Position numbers and translations under genes: made by a program. 64,000 nt of DNA from Atherix ibis (lineage: Eukaryota > Arthropoda > Insecta > Diptera > Athericidae). The stretch is from positions 81,082,806-81,146,805 of the forward strand of contig OY282608.1 in the NCBI GenBank assembly GCA_958298945.1, given 5' to 3'. Position 1 is the stretch's first letter. The number at the start of each line of letters is the position of its first letter. Shown here one piece after another: positions 15,901-29,559 of this stretch. A model generated the notes under the pieces. It was not told the origin of the DNA. It saw nothing but the letters and a program-made list of their open reading frames with translations, and made no database searches.

Positions 15901-16087
15901 AACCAACAAACCAACAAACCAACAAACCAACAAGCCAACAAGCCAACAAACCAACAAGCCAACAAACGAACAAACGAACAAACCAACAAACCAACAAACC
16001 AACAAACAAATAAACCAACAAACCAACAAACCAACAAACCAACAAACCAACAAACCAACAAACCAAAAAACCAGCAAACCAACAAAC
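12326..16087 (+). repeat. Near-perfect 1,867-bp tandem duplication
   Basis: Copy 1 is about 12,326-14,204 and copy 2 about 14,193-16,087. Rare private variants match at exactly 1,867 bp: the short monomer CCAACACCAACAAACC near 13,260 and 15,127, AACCACAAACC near 13,012 and 14,879, and GCCCATAACG near 13,853 and 15,720. Over the first 1.5 kb I see no difference. In the last part copy 2 has 16 extra bases (two canonical monomers), so the offset becomes 1,883 bp. The near identity marks it as recent, or as an assembly artefact. Confidence 0.92.
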
Positions 16088-16599
16088 AAACAAACCAACA
16101 AACCAACAAACCAACAAACCAACAAACCAACAAACCAACAAACCAAAAAACAAACAAACCAACAAACCAACAAACCAACAAACCAACAAACCAACAAGCC
16201 AACAAACCAACAAACCAACAAGCCAACAAACGAACAAACCAATAAACTCACAAACCAACAAACAAATAAACCAACAAACCAATAAACCAACAAACCAACA
16301 AACCAACAAGCCAACAAACCAACAACCCAACAAACCAACAAGCCAACGAACCAATAAACCAACAAACCAACAAACCAGCAAACCAACAAACCAACAAACC
16401 AACAAACCAACAAACCAACAAACCAACAAACCAACAAACCAACAAACCAACAAACCAACAAACCAACAAACCAACAAACCAACAAACCAACAAACCAACA
16501 AACCAACAAACCAACAAGCCAACAAGCCAACAAGCCAACAAACCAACAAACCAACAAACCAACAAACCAACAAACCAACAAACCAACAAACCAACAAGC

Positions 16600-19500
16600 C
16601 AACAAGCCAACAAACCAACAAGCCAACAAATGAACAAACGAACAAATGAACAAATCAACAAACCAACAAACCAACAAACCAACAAACCAACAAACCAACT
16701 AGCCAACAAGCCAACAAACCAACAAGCCAACAAACGAACAAACGAACAAACCAACAAACCAACAAACAAATAAACCATCAAACCAACAAACCAACAACCC
16801 AACAAACCAACAAGCCAACAAACCAAAAAACCAACAAACGAACAAACCAACAAACAAACAAACCAACAAACAAACAAACCAACAAACCAACATACCAACA
16901 AGCCAACAAACCAACAAGCCAATAACGAACAAACCAACAAACCAACAAACCAACAAAGCAACAAACCAAAAAACCAACAAACCAACAAACCAACAAACCA
17001 ACAAACCAACCAGCCAACAAGCCAACAAACCAACAAGCCAACAAACCAACAAACCAACAAACCAACAAGCCAAGAAACCAACAAACCAACAAACCAACAA
17101 ACCAGCAAACAAACAAACAAATAAAACAACAAACCAACAAACCAACAAACCAACAAACCCACAAACCAACAAACCAACATGCCAACAAGCCAACAACCCA
17201 ACAAACAAATAAACGAACAAACGAACAAACCATCAAACCAACAAACCAATAAACTAATAAACCAACAAACCAACAAACGAACAAACGAACAAACCAACAA
17301 ACCAACAAACTACCAAACCAACAAGCCAACAAACCAAACAACCAACAAACCAACAAACCAACAAATCAACAAACCAACAAACAAACAATCCAACAAACAA
17401 ACAAACGAACAAACCAACAAACCAACAAATAAATAAACCAACAAACCAACAAACGAACAAACCAGCAAACCAACAAACCAACAAACCAACGAACCAACAA
17501 ACCAACAAACTAACAAACCAGCAAACCAACAAACCAACAAACCAACAAACCAACAAACCAACAAACCAACAAACCAACAAACCAACAAACCAACAAACCA
17601 ACAAACCAACAAACCAACAAACCAACAAACCAACAAACCAACAAACCAACAAACCAACAAACCAACAAACCAACAAACCAACAAACCAACAAACCAACAA
17701 GCCAACAAGCCAACAAACCAACAAGCCAACAAACGAACAAACGAACAAATCAACAAACCAACAAACCAACAAACAAATAAACCAACAAACCAATAAACCA
17801 ACAAACCAACAAACCAACAAACCAACAAACCAACAACCCAACAAACCAACAAACCAACAAACCAACAAACCAACAAACCAACAAACCAACAACCCAACAA
17901 ACCAACAAACCAACAAACCAACAAACCAACAAACCAACAAACCAACAAACAAACAAACCAACAAACCAACAAACCAACAAGCCAACAAGCCAACAAACCA
18001 ACAAGCCAATAACGAACAAACCAACAAACCAACAAACCAAAAAACCAACAAACCAACAAACCAACAAACCAACAAACCAACAAACCAACAAACCAACAAA
18101 CCAACAAACCAACAAACCAACAAACCAACAAACCAACAAACCAACAAGCCAACAAACCAACAAGCCAACAAACGAACAAACGAACAAACCAACAAACCAA
18201 GAAACCAACAAACCAAAAAACCAACAAACAAATAAACCAACAAACCAACAAACCAACAAACCAACAAACCAACAAACCAACAAACCAACAAACCAACAAA
18301 CCAACAAACCAACAAACCAACAAACCAAAAAACCAACAAACCAACAAACCAACAAACAAACAAACCAACAAACCAACATGCCAACAAGCCAACAAACCAA
18401 CAAGCCAATAACGAACAAACCAACAAACCAACAAACCAACAAACAAACAAACCAACAAACCAACAAACCAACAAACCAACCAGCCAACAAGCCAACAAAC
18501 CAACAAGCCAATAAATGAACAAACGAACAAACCAAAAAACCAACAAACCAACAAACCAACAAACAAACAAGCCAACAAATGAACAAACGAATAAACCAAT
18601 AAACTAACGAATAAATAAACCATCAAAGCAACAAACGAACAAACCAACAAACCAACAAACCAACAAACCAAAAACCAATAAACCAACAAACCTACAAACC
18701 AACAAACCAACAAACCAACAAACCAACAAACAAACAAGCCAACAAGCCAACAAACAAACAAGCCAACAAACGAACAAACAAACAAACGAACAAACCAACA
18801 AACCAACAAACAAATAAATCAATAAACCAATAAACCAACAAACCAACAAACCAACAAACCAACAAACCAACAAACCAACAAGCCAACAAATGAACAAACG
18901 AACAAACCAACAAACCAACAAACCAACAAACCAACAAACAAATAAGCCAACAAACGAACAAACGAACAAACCAACAAACTAACAAACAAACAACTAAATA
19001 AACCAACAAACCAACAAACGAACAAAACAAGAAACCAACAAACCAACAAACCAACAAACCACCAAACCAACAAAACAACAAGCCAACAAACCAACAAACC
19101 AACAAGCCAACAAGCGAACAAACCAACTAACAAACAAACCAACAAACCAACAAACCAACAAGGCAACAAACCAACAAGCCAACAAACCAACAAACAAATA
19201 AACCAACAAACCAACAAACGAACAAACCAACAAACCAACAAACCAACAAACCAACAAGCCAACAAGCCAACAAACCAACAAACGAACAAACCAACAAACC
19301 AACACACCAACAAACCAACAAACCAACAAACCAACAATCCAACAAACCAACATGCCAACAAGCCAACAACCAAACAAACAAATAAACGAACAAACCATCA
19401 AACCAACAAACCAATAAACTAATAAACCAACAAACCAACAAACGAACAAACGAACAAACCAACAAACCAACAAACTACCAAACCAACAAGCCAACAAACC

Positions 19501-20520
19501 AAACAACCAACAAACCAACAAACCAACAAATCAACAAACCAACAAACAAACAATCCAACAAACGAACAAACGGACAAACCAGCAAACCAACAAACCAACA
19601 AATAAATAAACCAACAAACCAACAAACGAACAAACCAACAAACCAACAAACCAACGAACCAACAAACCAACAAACCAACAAACCAGCAAACCAACAAACC
19701 AACAAACCAACAAACCAACAAACCAACAAACCAACAAACCAACAAACCAACAAACCAACAAACCAACAAACCAACAAACCAACAAACCAACAAACCAACA
19801 AACCAACAAACCAACAAACCAGCAAGCCAACAAGCCAACAAACCAACAAGCCAACAAACGAACAAACCAACAAACCAACAAACCAACAAACCAACAAACC
19901 AACAAAACAACAAACCAACAAACCAACAAACCAACAAACCAACAACCCAACAAACCAACAAACCAACAAACCAACAAACCAACAAACCAACAAAACAACA
20001 AACCAACAAACCAACAACCCAACAAACCAACAAACCAACAAACCAACAAACCAACAAACCAACAAACCAACAAACCAACAAACGAACAAGCCAACAAGTA
20101 AACAAACCAACAAGCCAACAAATGAACAAACGAACAAACCAACAAACCAACAAACCATCAAACCAACAAATCAACAAGCCAACAAGCCAACAAACCAACA
20201 AGCCAACAAACGAACAAATGAACAAACCAACAAACCAACAAACCAACAAACAAATAAACCAACAAACCAACAAACCAACAAACCAACAAACCAACAAATC
20301 AAAAAACCAACAAACCAACAAACCAACAAACAAACAAACCAACAAACCAACATGCCAACAAGCCAACAAACCAACAAGCTAATAACGAACAAACCAACAA
20401 ACCAACAAACCAACGAACCAACAAACCAACAAAACAACAAACCAACAAACCAACAAACCAACCAGCCAACAAGCCAACAAACCACCAAGCCAACAAATGA
20501 ACAAACGAACAAACCAACAA
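16600..20520 (+). repeat. Left copy of a 9-kb-spaced segmental duplication
   Basis: This segment pairs with about 25,530-29,500. The offset is 8,927 then 8,919 bp near the left end, about 9,031 bp in the middle and 8,983 bp at the right end, so copies differ by whole monomers or small blocks. Shared landmarks in order are AACTAGCC (16,699 and 25,618), the AACATGCC string (17,179 and 26,098), AAACCTACAAACC (about 18,690 and 27,722), and the run of ACAATCC, AAACGGAC and AAATAAATAAACC. Confidence 0.85.
17523..17698 (+). repeat. Perfect run of 22 canonical monomers
   Basis: From after AAACCAGC to before AAGCCAAC there are 176 bases of AAACCAAC without any change. It is among the longest perfect runs in the window. 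The paired segment nine kilobases to the right contains the 27-copy run, so the run length differs between duplicate copies, as expected for slippage or unequal exchange. Confidence 0.95.
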
Positions 20521-23500
20521 ACCAACAAACCAACAAACGAACAAACCAACAAACCAACAAACCAACAAACCAACAAACCAACAAACCAACAAGCCAACAA
20601 GCCAACAAACCAACAAGCCAACAAACGAACAAACGAACAAACCAACAAACCAACAAACAAATAAACCAACAAACCAATAAACCAACAAACCAACAAACCA
20701 ACAAACCAACAAACCAACAAACCAACAAACCAACAAACCAACCAGCCAACAAGCCAACAAACCAACAAGCCAACAAACCAACAAACCAACAAACCAACAA
20801 ACCAACAAACCAACAAACCAACAAACCAACAAACCAACAAACCAACCAGCCAACAAGCCAACAAACCAACAAGCCAACAAACCAACAAACCAACAAACCA
20901 TCAAGCCAAGAAACCAACAAACTAACAAACCAACAAACCAGCAAACAAATAAACAAATAAAACAACAAACCAACAAACCAACAATCCAACAAACCCACAA
21001 ACAAACAAACCAACATGCCAACAAGCCAACAACCCAACAAACAAACAAACGAACAAACGAACAAACTATCAAACCAACAAACCAATAAACAAATAAACCA
21101 ACAAACCAACAAACGAACAAACCAACAAACCAACAAACCAACAAACCAAGAAACAAACAAACCAACAAACCAACAAACCAACAAACTAACAAACCAACAA
21201 ACCAACAAACCAACAAGCCAACAAGCCAACAAACCAACAAGCCAACAAGCCAACAAGCCAACAAACCAACAAGCCAACAAACGAACAAACGAAAAAACCA
21301 ACAAACCAACAAACCAACAAACCAACAAACCAACAAACCAACAAACCAACAAACCAAAAAACCAACAAACCAACAAACCAACAAACCAACAAACCAACAA
21401 ACCAACAAGCCAACAAACCAACAAACCAACAAGCCAACAAACGAACAAACCAATAAACTAACAAACCAACAAACAAATAAACCAACAAACCAATAAACCA
21501 ACAAACCAACAAACCAACAAGCCAACAAACCAACAACCCAACAAACCAACAAGCCAACAAGTAAACAAACCAACAAGCCAATAACGATCAAACCAACAAA
21601 CCAACAAATCAACAAACCAACAAACCAACAAACCAACAAACCAACAAACCAACAAACCAACAAACCAACAAACCAACAAACCAACAAACCAACAAGCCAA
21701 CAAGCCAACAAACCAACAAGCCAACAAATGAACAAACGAACAAATGAACAAATCAACAAACCAACAAACCAAAAAACCAACAAACCAACTAGCCAACAAG
21801 CCAACAAACCAACAAGCCAACAAGCCAACAAACAAACAAGCCAACAAACGAACAAACAAACAAACGAACAAACCAACAAACCAACAAACAAATAAATCAA
21901 TAAACCAATAAACCAACAAACCAACAAACCAACAAACCAACAAACCAACAAACCAACAAACCAACAAACCAACAAGCCAACAAATGAACAAACGAACAAA
22001 CCAACAAACCAACAAACCAACAAACCAACAAACAAACAAGCCAACAAACGAACAAACGAACAAACCAACAAACTAACAAACAAACAAATAAATAAACCAA
22101 CAAACCAACAAACGAACAAAACAAGAAACCAACAAACCAACAAACCAACAAACCAACAAACCAACAAAACAACAAGCCAACAAACCAACAAACCAGCAAG
22201 CCAACAAGCGAACAAACCAACAAACAAACAAACCAACAAACCAACAAACCAACAAGGCAACAAACCAACAAGCCAACAAACCAACAAACAAATAAACCAA
22301 CAAACCAACAAACGAACAAACCAACAAACCAACAAACCAACAAACCAACAAGCCAACAAGCCAACAAACCAACAAACGAACAAACCAACAAACCAACACA
22401 CCAACAAACCAACAAACCAACAACCCAACAATCCAACAAACCAACATGCCAACAAGCCAACAACCCAACAAGCAAATCAACGAACAAACGAACAAACCAT
22501 CAAACCAACAAACCAATAAACTAATAAACCAACAAACCAACAAACGAACAAACGAACAAACCAACAAACCAACAAACTACCAAACCAACAAGCCAACAAA
22601 CCAAACAACCAACAAACCAACAAACCAACAAATCAACAAACCAACAAACAAACAATCCAACAAACGAACAAACGGACAAACCAGCAAACCAACAAACCAA
22701 CAAATAAATAAACCAACAAACCAACAAACGAACAAACCAACAAACCAACAAACCAACGAACCAACAAACCAACAAACCAACAAACCAGCAAACCAACAAA
22801 CCATCAAACCAACAAACCAACAAACCAACAAACCAACAAACCAACAAACCAACAAACCAACAAACCAACAAACCAACAAACCAACAAACCAACAAACCAA
22901 CAAACCAACAAACCAGCAAGCCAACAAGCCAACAAGCCAACAAACCAACAAGCCAACAAACGAACAAACCAACAAACCAACAAACCAACAAACCAACAAG
23001 CCAACAAAACAACAAACCAACAAACCAACAAACCAACAAACCAACAACCCAACAAACCAACAAACCAACAAACCAACAAACCAACAAACCAACAAACCAA
23101 CAAACCAACAAACCAATAACCCAACAAACCAACAAACCAACAAACCAACAAACCAACAAACCAACAAACCAACAAACCAACAAACCAACAAGCCAACAAG
23201 TAAACAAACCAACAAGCCAACAAATGAACAAACGAACAAACCAACAAACCAACAAACCATCAAACCAACAAATCCACAAGCCAACAAGCCAACAAACCAA
23301 CAAGCCAACAAACGAACAAACGAACAAACCAACAAACCAACAAACCAACAAACAAATAAACCAACAAACCAACAAACCAACAAACCAACAAACCAACAAA
23401 TCAAAAAACCAACAAACCAACAAACCAACAAACAAACAAACCAACAAACCAACATGCCAACAAGCCAACAAACCAACAAGCTAATAACGAACAAACCAAC

Positions 23501-24860
23501 AAACCAACAAACCAACAAACCAACAAACCAACAAAACAACAAACCAACAAACCAACAAACCAACCAGCCAACAAGCCAACAAACCACCAAGCCAACAAAT
23601 GAACAAACGAACAAACCAACAAACCAACAAACCAACAAACGAACAAACCAACAAACCAACAAACCAACAAACCAACAAACCAACAAACCAACAAGCCAAC
23701 AAGCCAACAAACCAACAAGCCAACAAACGAACAAACGAACAAACCAACAAACCAACAAACAAATAAACCAACAAACCAATAAACCAACAAACCAACAAAC
23801 CAACAAACCAACAAACCAACAAACCAACAAACCAACAAACCAACAAACCAACAAACCAACAAACCAACAAACCAACAAACCAACAAACCAACAAACCAAC
23901 AAACCAACCAGCCAACAAGCCAACAAACCAACAAGCCAACAAACCAACAAACCAACAAACCAACAAACCAACAAACCAACAAACCAACAAACCAACAAAC
24001 CAACCAGCCAACAAGCCAACAAACCAACAAGCCAACAAACCAACAAACCAACAAACCAACAAGCCAAGAAACCAACAAACTAACAAACCAACAAACCAGC
24101 AAACAAATAAACAAATAAAACAACAAACCAACAAACCAACAATCCAACAAACCCACAAACAAACAAACCAACATGCCAACAAGCCAACAACCCAACAAAC
24201 AAACAAACGAACAAACGAACAAACTATCAAACCAACAAACCAATAAACAAATAAACCAACAAACCAACAAACGAACAAACCAACAAACCAACAAACCAAC
24301 AAACCAAGAAACAAACAAACCAACAAACCAACAAACCAACAAACTAACAAACCAACAAACCAACAAACCAACAAGCCAACAAGCCAACAAACCAACAAGC
24401 CAACAAGCCAACAAGCCAACAAACCAACAAACCAACAAACCAACAAACCAACAAACCAAAAAACCAACAAACCAACAAACCAACAAACCAACAAACCAAC
24501 AAGCCAACAAACGAACAAACCAATAAACTAACAAACCAACAAACAAATAAACCAACAAACCAATAAACCAACAAACCAACAAACCAACAAGCCAACAAAC
24601 CAACAACCCAACAAACCAACAAGCCAACAAGTAAACAAACCAACAAGCCAATAACGATCAAACCAACAAACCAACAAATCAACAAACCAACAAACCAACA
24701 AACCAACAAACCAACAAACCAACAAACCAACAAACCAACAAACTAACAAACCAAAAAACCAACAAGCCAACAAGCCAACAAACCAACAAGCCAACAAATG
24801 AACAAACGAACAAATGAACAAATCAACAAACCAACAAACCAAAAAACCAACAAACCAACA
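18700..24860 (+). repeat. Tandem duplication with period about 3.1 kb
   Basis: The segment around 18,700-21,790 recurs around 21,780-24,855. Offsets are 3,078 bp near the left end (AAACGAACAAACAAACAAAC at 18,770 and 21,848), 3,102 bp across about 19,130-20,380 and 22,230-23,480, 3,158 bp at AACATGCC (21,015 and 24,173) and 3,070 bp at AAGTAAAC (21,561 and 24,631). The copies keep rare variants such as AACGATC and AAGCTAATAACG but differ in the number of canonical monomers. Confidence 0.88.
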
Positions 24861-25614
24861 AACCAAAAAACCAACAAACCAACAAACCAACAAACCAACA
24901 AACCAACAAGCCAACAAACGAACAAACCAATAAACTAACAAACCAACAAACAAATAAACCAACAAACCAATAAACCAACAAACCAACAAACCAACAAGCC
25001 AACAAACCAACAACCCAACAAACCAACAAACCAACAAACCAACAAACCAACAAACCAACAAACCAAAAAACCAACAAACCAACAAACCAATAAACTAACA
25101 AACCAACAAACAAATAAACCAACAAACCAATAAACCAACAAACGAACAAACGAAAAAACCAACAAACCAACAAACCAACAAACCAACAAACCAACAAACC
25201 AACAAACCAACAAACCAAAAAACCAACAAACCAACAAACCAACAAACCAACAAACCAACAAGCCAACAAACGAACAAACCAATAAACTAACAAACCAACA
25301 AACAAATAAACCAACAAACCAATAAACCAACAAACCAACAAACCAACAAGCCAACAAACCAACAACCCAACAAACCAACAAGCCAACAAGTAAACAAACC
25401 AACAAGCCAATAACGATCAAACCAACAAACCAACAAATCAACAAACCAACAAACCAACAAACCAACAAACCAACAAACCAACAAACCAACAAACCAACAA
25501 ACTAACAAACCAAAAAACCAACAAGCCAACAAGCCAACAAACCAACAAGCCAACAAATGAACAAACGAACAAATGAACAAATCAACAAACCAACAAACCA
25601 AAAAACCAACAAAC
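24425..25614 (+). repeat. Duplication, offset 759 bp
   Basis: The segment about 24,425-24,855 recurs at about 25,184-25,614. AAGTAAAC is at 24,631 and 25,390, CCAATAAACTAAC at 24,520 and 25,279, and the AAATGAAC...AAATCAAC string at 24,798 and 25,557, all 759 bp apart. The intervening 329 bp holds further shorter echoes of the CCAATAAACTAAC module, at 24,927 and 25,087. Confidence 0.9.
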
Positions 25615-28600
25615 CAACTAGCCAACAAGCCAACAAACCAACAAGCCAACAAACGAACAAACGAACAAACCAACAAACCAACAAACAAATAAACCATCAA
25701 ACCAACAAACCAACAAACCAACAAACCAACAAGCCAACAAACCAAAAAACCAACAAACGAACAAACCAACAAACAAACAAACCAACAAACAAACAAACCA
25801 ACAAACCAACATACCAACAAGCCAACAAACCAACAAGCCAATAACGAACAAACCAACAAACCAACAAACCAACAAAGCAACAAACCTAAAAACCAACAAA
25901 CCAACAAACCAACAAACCAACAAACCAACCAGCCAACAAGCCAACAAACCAACAAGCCAACAAACCAACAAACCAACAAACCAACAAGCCAAGAAACCAA
26001 CAAACCAACAAACCAACAAACCAGCAAACAAACAAACAAATAAAACAACAAACCAACAAACCAACAAACCAACAAACCCACAAACCAACAATCCAACATG
26101 CCAACAAGCCAACAACCCAACAAACAAATAAACGAACAAACGAACAAACCATCAAACCAACAAACCAATAAACTAATAAACCAACAAACCAACAAACGAA
26201 CAAACGAACAAACCAACAAACCAACAAACTACCAAACCAACAAGCAAACAAACCAAACAACCAACAAACCAACAAACCAACAAATCAACAAACAAACAAA
26301 CAAACAATCCAACAAACGAACAAACGAACAAACCAACAAACCAACAAACCAACAAATAAATAAACCAACAAACCAACAAACGAACAAACCAGCAAACCAA
26401 CAAACCAACAAACCAACGAACCAACAAACCAACAAACCAACAAACCCACAAACCAGCAAACCAACAAACCAACAAACCAACAAACCAACAAACCAACAAA
26501 CCAACAAACCAACAAACCAACAAACCAACAAACCAACAAACCAACAAACCAACAAACCAACAAACCAACAAACCAACAAACCAACAAACCAACAAACCAA
26601 CAAACCAACAAACCAACAAACCAACAAACCAACAAACCAACAAACCAACAAACCAACAAACCAACAAACCAACAAGCCAACAAGCCAACAAACCAACAAG
26701 CCAACAAACGAACGAACGAACAAACCAACAAACCAACAAACCAACAAACAAATAAACCAACAAACCAATAAACCAACAAACCAACAAACCAACAAACCAA
26801 CAAACCAACAACCCAACAAACCAACAAACCAACAAACCAACAAACCAACAAACCAACAAACCAACAACCCAACAAACCAACAAGCCAACAAACCAACAAG
26901 CCAACAAACGAACAAACGAACAAACCAACAAACCAACAAACAAACAAACCAACAAACCAACAAGCCAACAAGCCAACAAACCAACAAGCCAATAACGAAC
27001 AAACCAACAAACCAACAAACCAAAAAACCAACAAACCAACAAACCAACAAACCAACAAACCAACAAACCAACAAACCAACAAACCAACAAACCAACAAAC
27101 CAACAAACCAACAAGCCAACAAGCCAACAAACCAACAAGCCAACAAACGAACAAACGAACAAACGAACAAACCAACAAACCAACAAAGCAACAAACCAAA
27201 AAACCAACAAACAAATAAACCAACAAACCAACAAACCAACAAACCAACAAACCAACAAACCAACAAACCAACAAACCAACAAACCAACAAACCAACAAAC
27301 CAACAAACCAACAAACCAACAAACCAACAAACCAACAAACCAACAAACCAAAAAACCAACAAACCAACAAACCAACAAACAAACAAACCAACAAACCAAC
27401 ATGCCAACAAGCCAACAAACCAACAAGCCAATAACGAACAAACCAACAAACCAACAAACCAACAAACCAACAAACAAACAAACCAACAAACCAACAAACC
27501 AACAAACCAACCAGCCAACAAGCCAACAAACCAACAAGCCAATAAATGAACAAACGAACAAACCAAAAAACCAACAAACCAACAAACCAACAAACAAACA
27601 AGCCAACAAATGAACAAACGAATAAACCAATTAACTAACGAATAAATAAACCAACAAAGCAACAAACGAACAAACCAACAAACCAACAAACCAACAAACC
27701 AAAAACCAATAAACCAACAAACCTACAAACCAACAAACCAACAAACCAACAAACCAACAAACAAACAAGCCAACAAGCCAACAAACAAACAAGCCAACAA
27801 ACGAACAAACCAACAAACGAACAAACCAACAAACCAACAAACAAATAAATCAATAAACCAATAAACCAACAAACCAACAAACCAACAAACCAACAAACCA
27901 ACAAGCCAACAAATGAACAAACGAACAAACCAACAAACCAACAAACCAACAAACCAACAAACAAACAAGCCAACAAACGAACAAACGAACAAACCAACAA
28001 ACTAACAAACCAACAAATAAATAAACCAACAAACCAACAAACGAACAAAACGACAAACCAACAAACCAACAAACCAACAAACCAACAAACCAACAAAACA
28101 ACAAGCCAACAAACCAACAAACCAACAAGCCAACAAGCGAACAAACCAACAAACAAACAAACCAATAAACCAACAAACCAACAAGGCAACAAACCAACAA
28201 GCCAACAAACCAACAAACAAATAAACCAACAAACCAACAAACGAACAAACCAACAAACCAACAAACCAACAAACCAACAAGCCAACAAGCCAACAAACCA
28301 ACAAACGAACAAACCAACAAACCAACACACCAACAAACCAACAAACCAACAAACCAACAATCCAACAAACCAACATGCCAACAAGCCAACAACCCAACAA
28401 ACAAATAAACGAACAAACGAACAAACCATCAAACCAACAAACCAATAAACTAATAAACCAACAAACCAACAAACGAACAAACGAACAAACCAACAAACCA
28501 ACAAACTACCAAACCAACAAGCCAACAAACCAAACAACCAACAAACCAACAAACCAACAAATCAACAAACCAACAAACAAACAATCCAACAAACGAACAA

Positions 28601-29500
28601 ACGGACAAACCAGCAAACCAACAAACCAACAAATAAATAAACCAACAAACCAACAAACCAACAAACCAGCAAACCAACAAACCAACAAACCAACAAACCA
28701 ACAAACCAACAAACCAACAAACCAACAAACCAACAAACCAACAAACCAACAAACCAAAAAACCAACAAACCAACAAACCAACAAACCAGCAAGCCAACAA
28801 GCCAACAAGCCAACAAACCAACAAGCCAACAAACGAACAAACCAACAAACCAACAAACCAACAAACCAACAAACCAACAAACCAACAAACCAACAAACCA
28901 ACAAACCAACAAACCAACAAACCAACAAACCAACAAACCAACAACCCAACAAACCAACAAACCAACAAACCAACAAACCAACAAACCAACAAACCAACAA
29001 ACCAACAACCCAACAAACCAAAAAACCAACAAACCAACAAACCAACAAACCAACAAACCAACAAACCAACAAGCCAACAAGCCAACAAACCAACAAGCCA
29101 ACAAATGAACAAACGAACAAACCAACAAACCAACAAACCATCAAACCAACAAATCAACAAGCCAACAAGCCAACAAACCAACAAGCCAACAAACGAACAA
29201 ACGAACAAACCCACAAACCAACAAACCAACAAACAAATAAACCAACAAACCAGCAAACCAACAAACCAACAAACCAACAAACCAACAAATCAAAAAACCA
29301 ACAAACCAACAAACCAACAAACAAACAAACCAACAAACCAACATGCCAACAAGCCAACAAACCAACAAGCCAATAACGAACAAACCAACAAACCAACAAA
29401 CCAACGAACCAACAAACCAACAAAACAACAAACCAACAAACCAACAAACCAACCAGCCAACAAGCCAACAAACCACCAAGCCAACAAATGAACAAACGAA
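25530..29500 (+). repeat. Right copy of the 9-kb-spaced segmental duplication
   Basis: This is the partner of 16,600-20,520. The match begins near the AAATGAAC...AACTAGCC module and ends where the left copy continues in canonical monomers but this copy goes to AAACAAACAAGCC and AAACGAAAAAACC. The 1,867-bp, 3.1-kb and 759-bp duplications lie outside the matched pair or in only one copy, which gives a relative order of events. Confidence 0.85.
26458..26673 (+). repeat. Perfect run of 27 canonical monomers
   Basis: There are 216 bases of AAACCAAC with no substitution or phase change, between AAACCAGC on the left and AAGCCAACAAGCC on the right. It is the longest perfect run I could find by eye in the window and suggests recent local amplification of the canonical unit. 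Confidence 0.95.
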
Positions 29501-29559
29501 CAAACCAACAAACCAACAAACCAACAAACCAACAAACAAACAAGCCAACAAACGAACAA

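Noticed and set aside
22446..24083. 545-codon + strand open frame beginning with ATGCC, Q/N/T/K-rich and prion-like in composition
   Set aside because: The ATG is part of the recurring AACATGCC variant, present many times in the array. The peptide is just the KPTNQQTN cycle with scattered changes and tracks the DNA repeat exactly.
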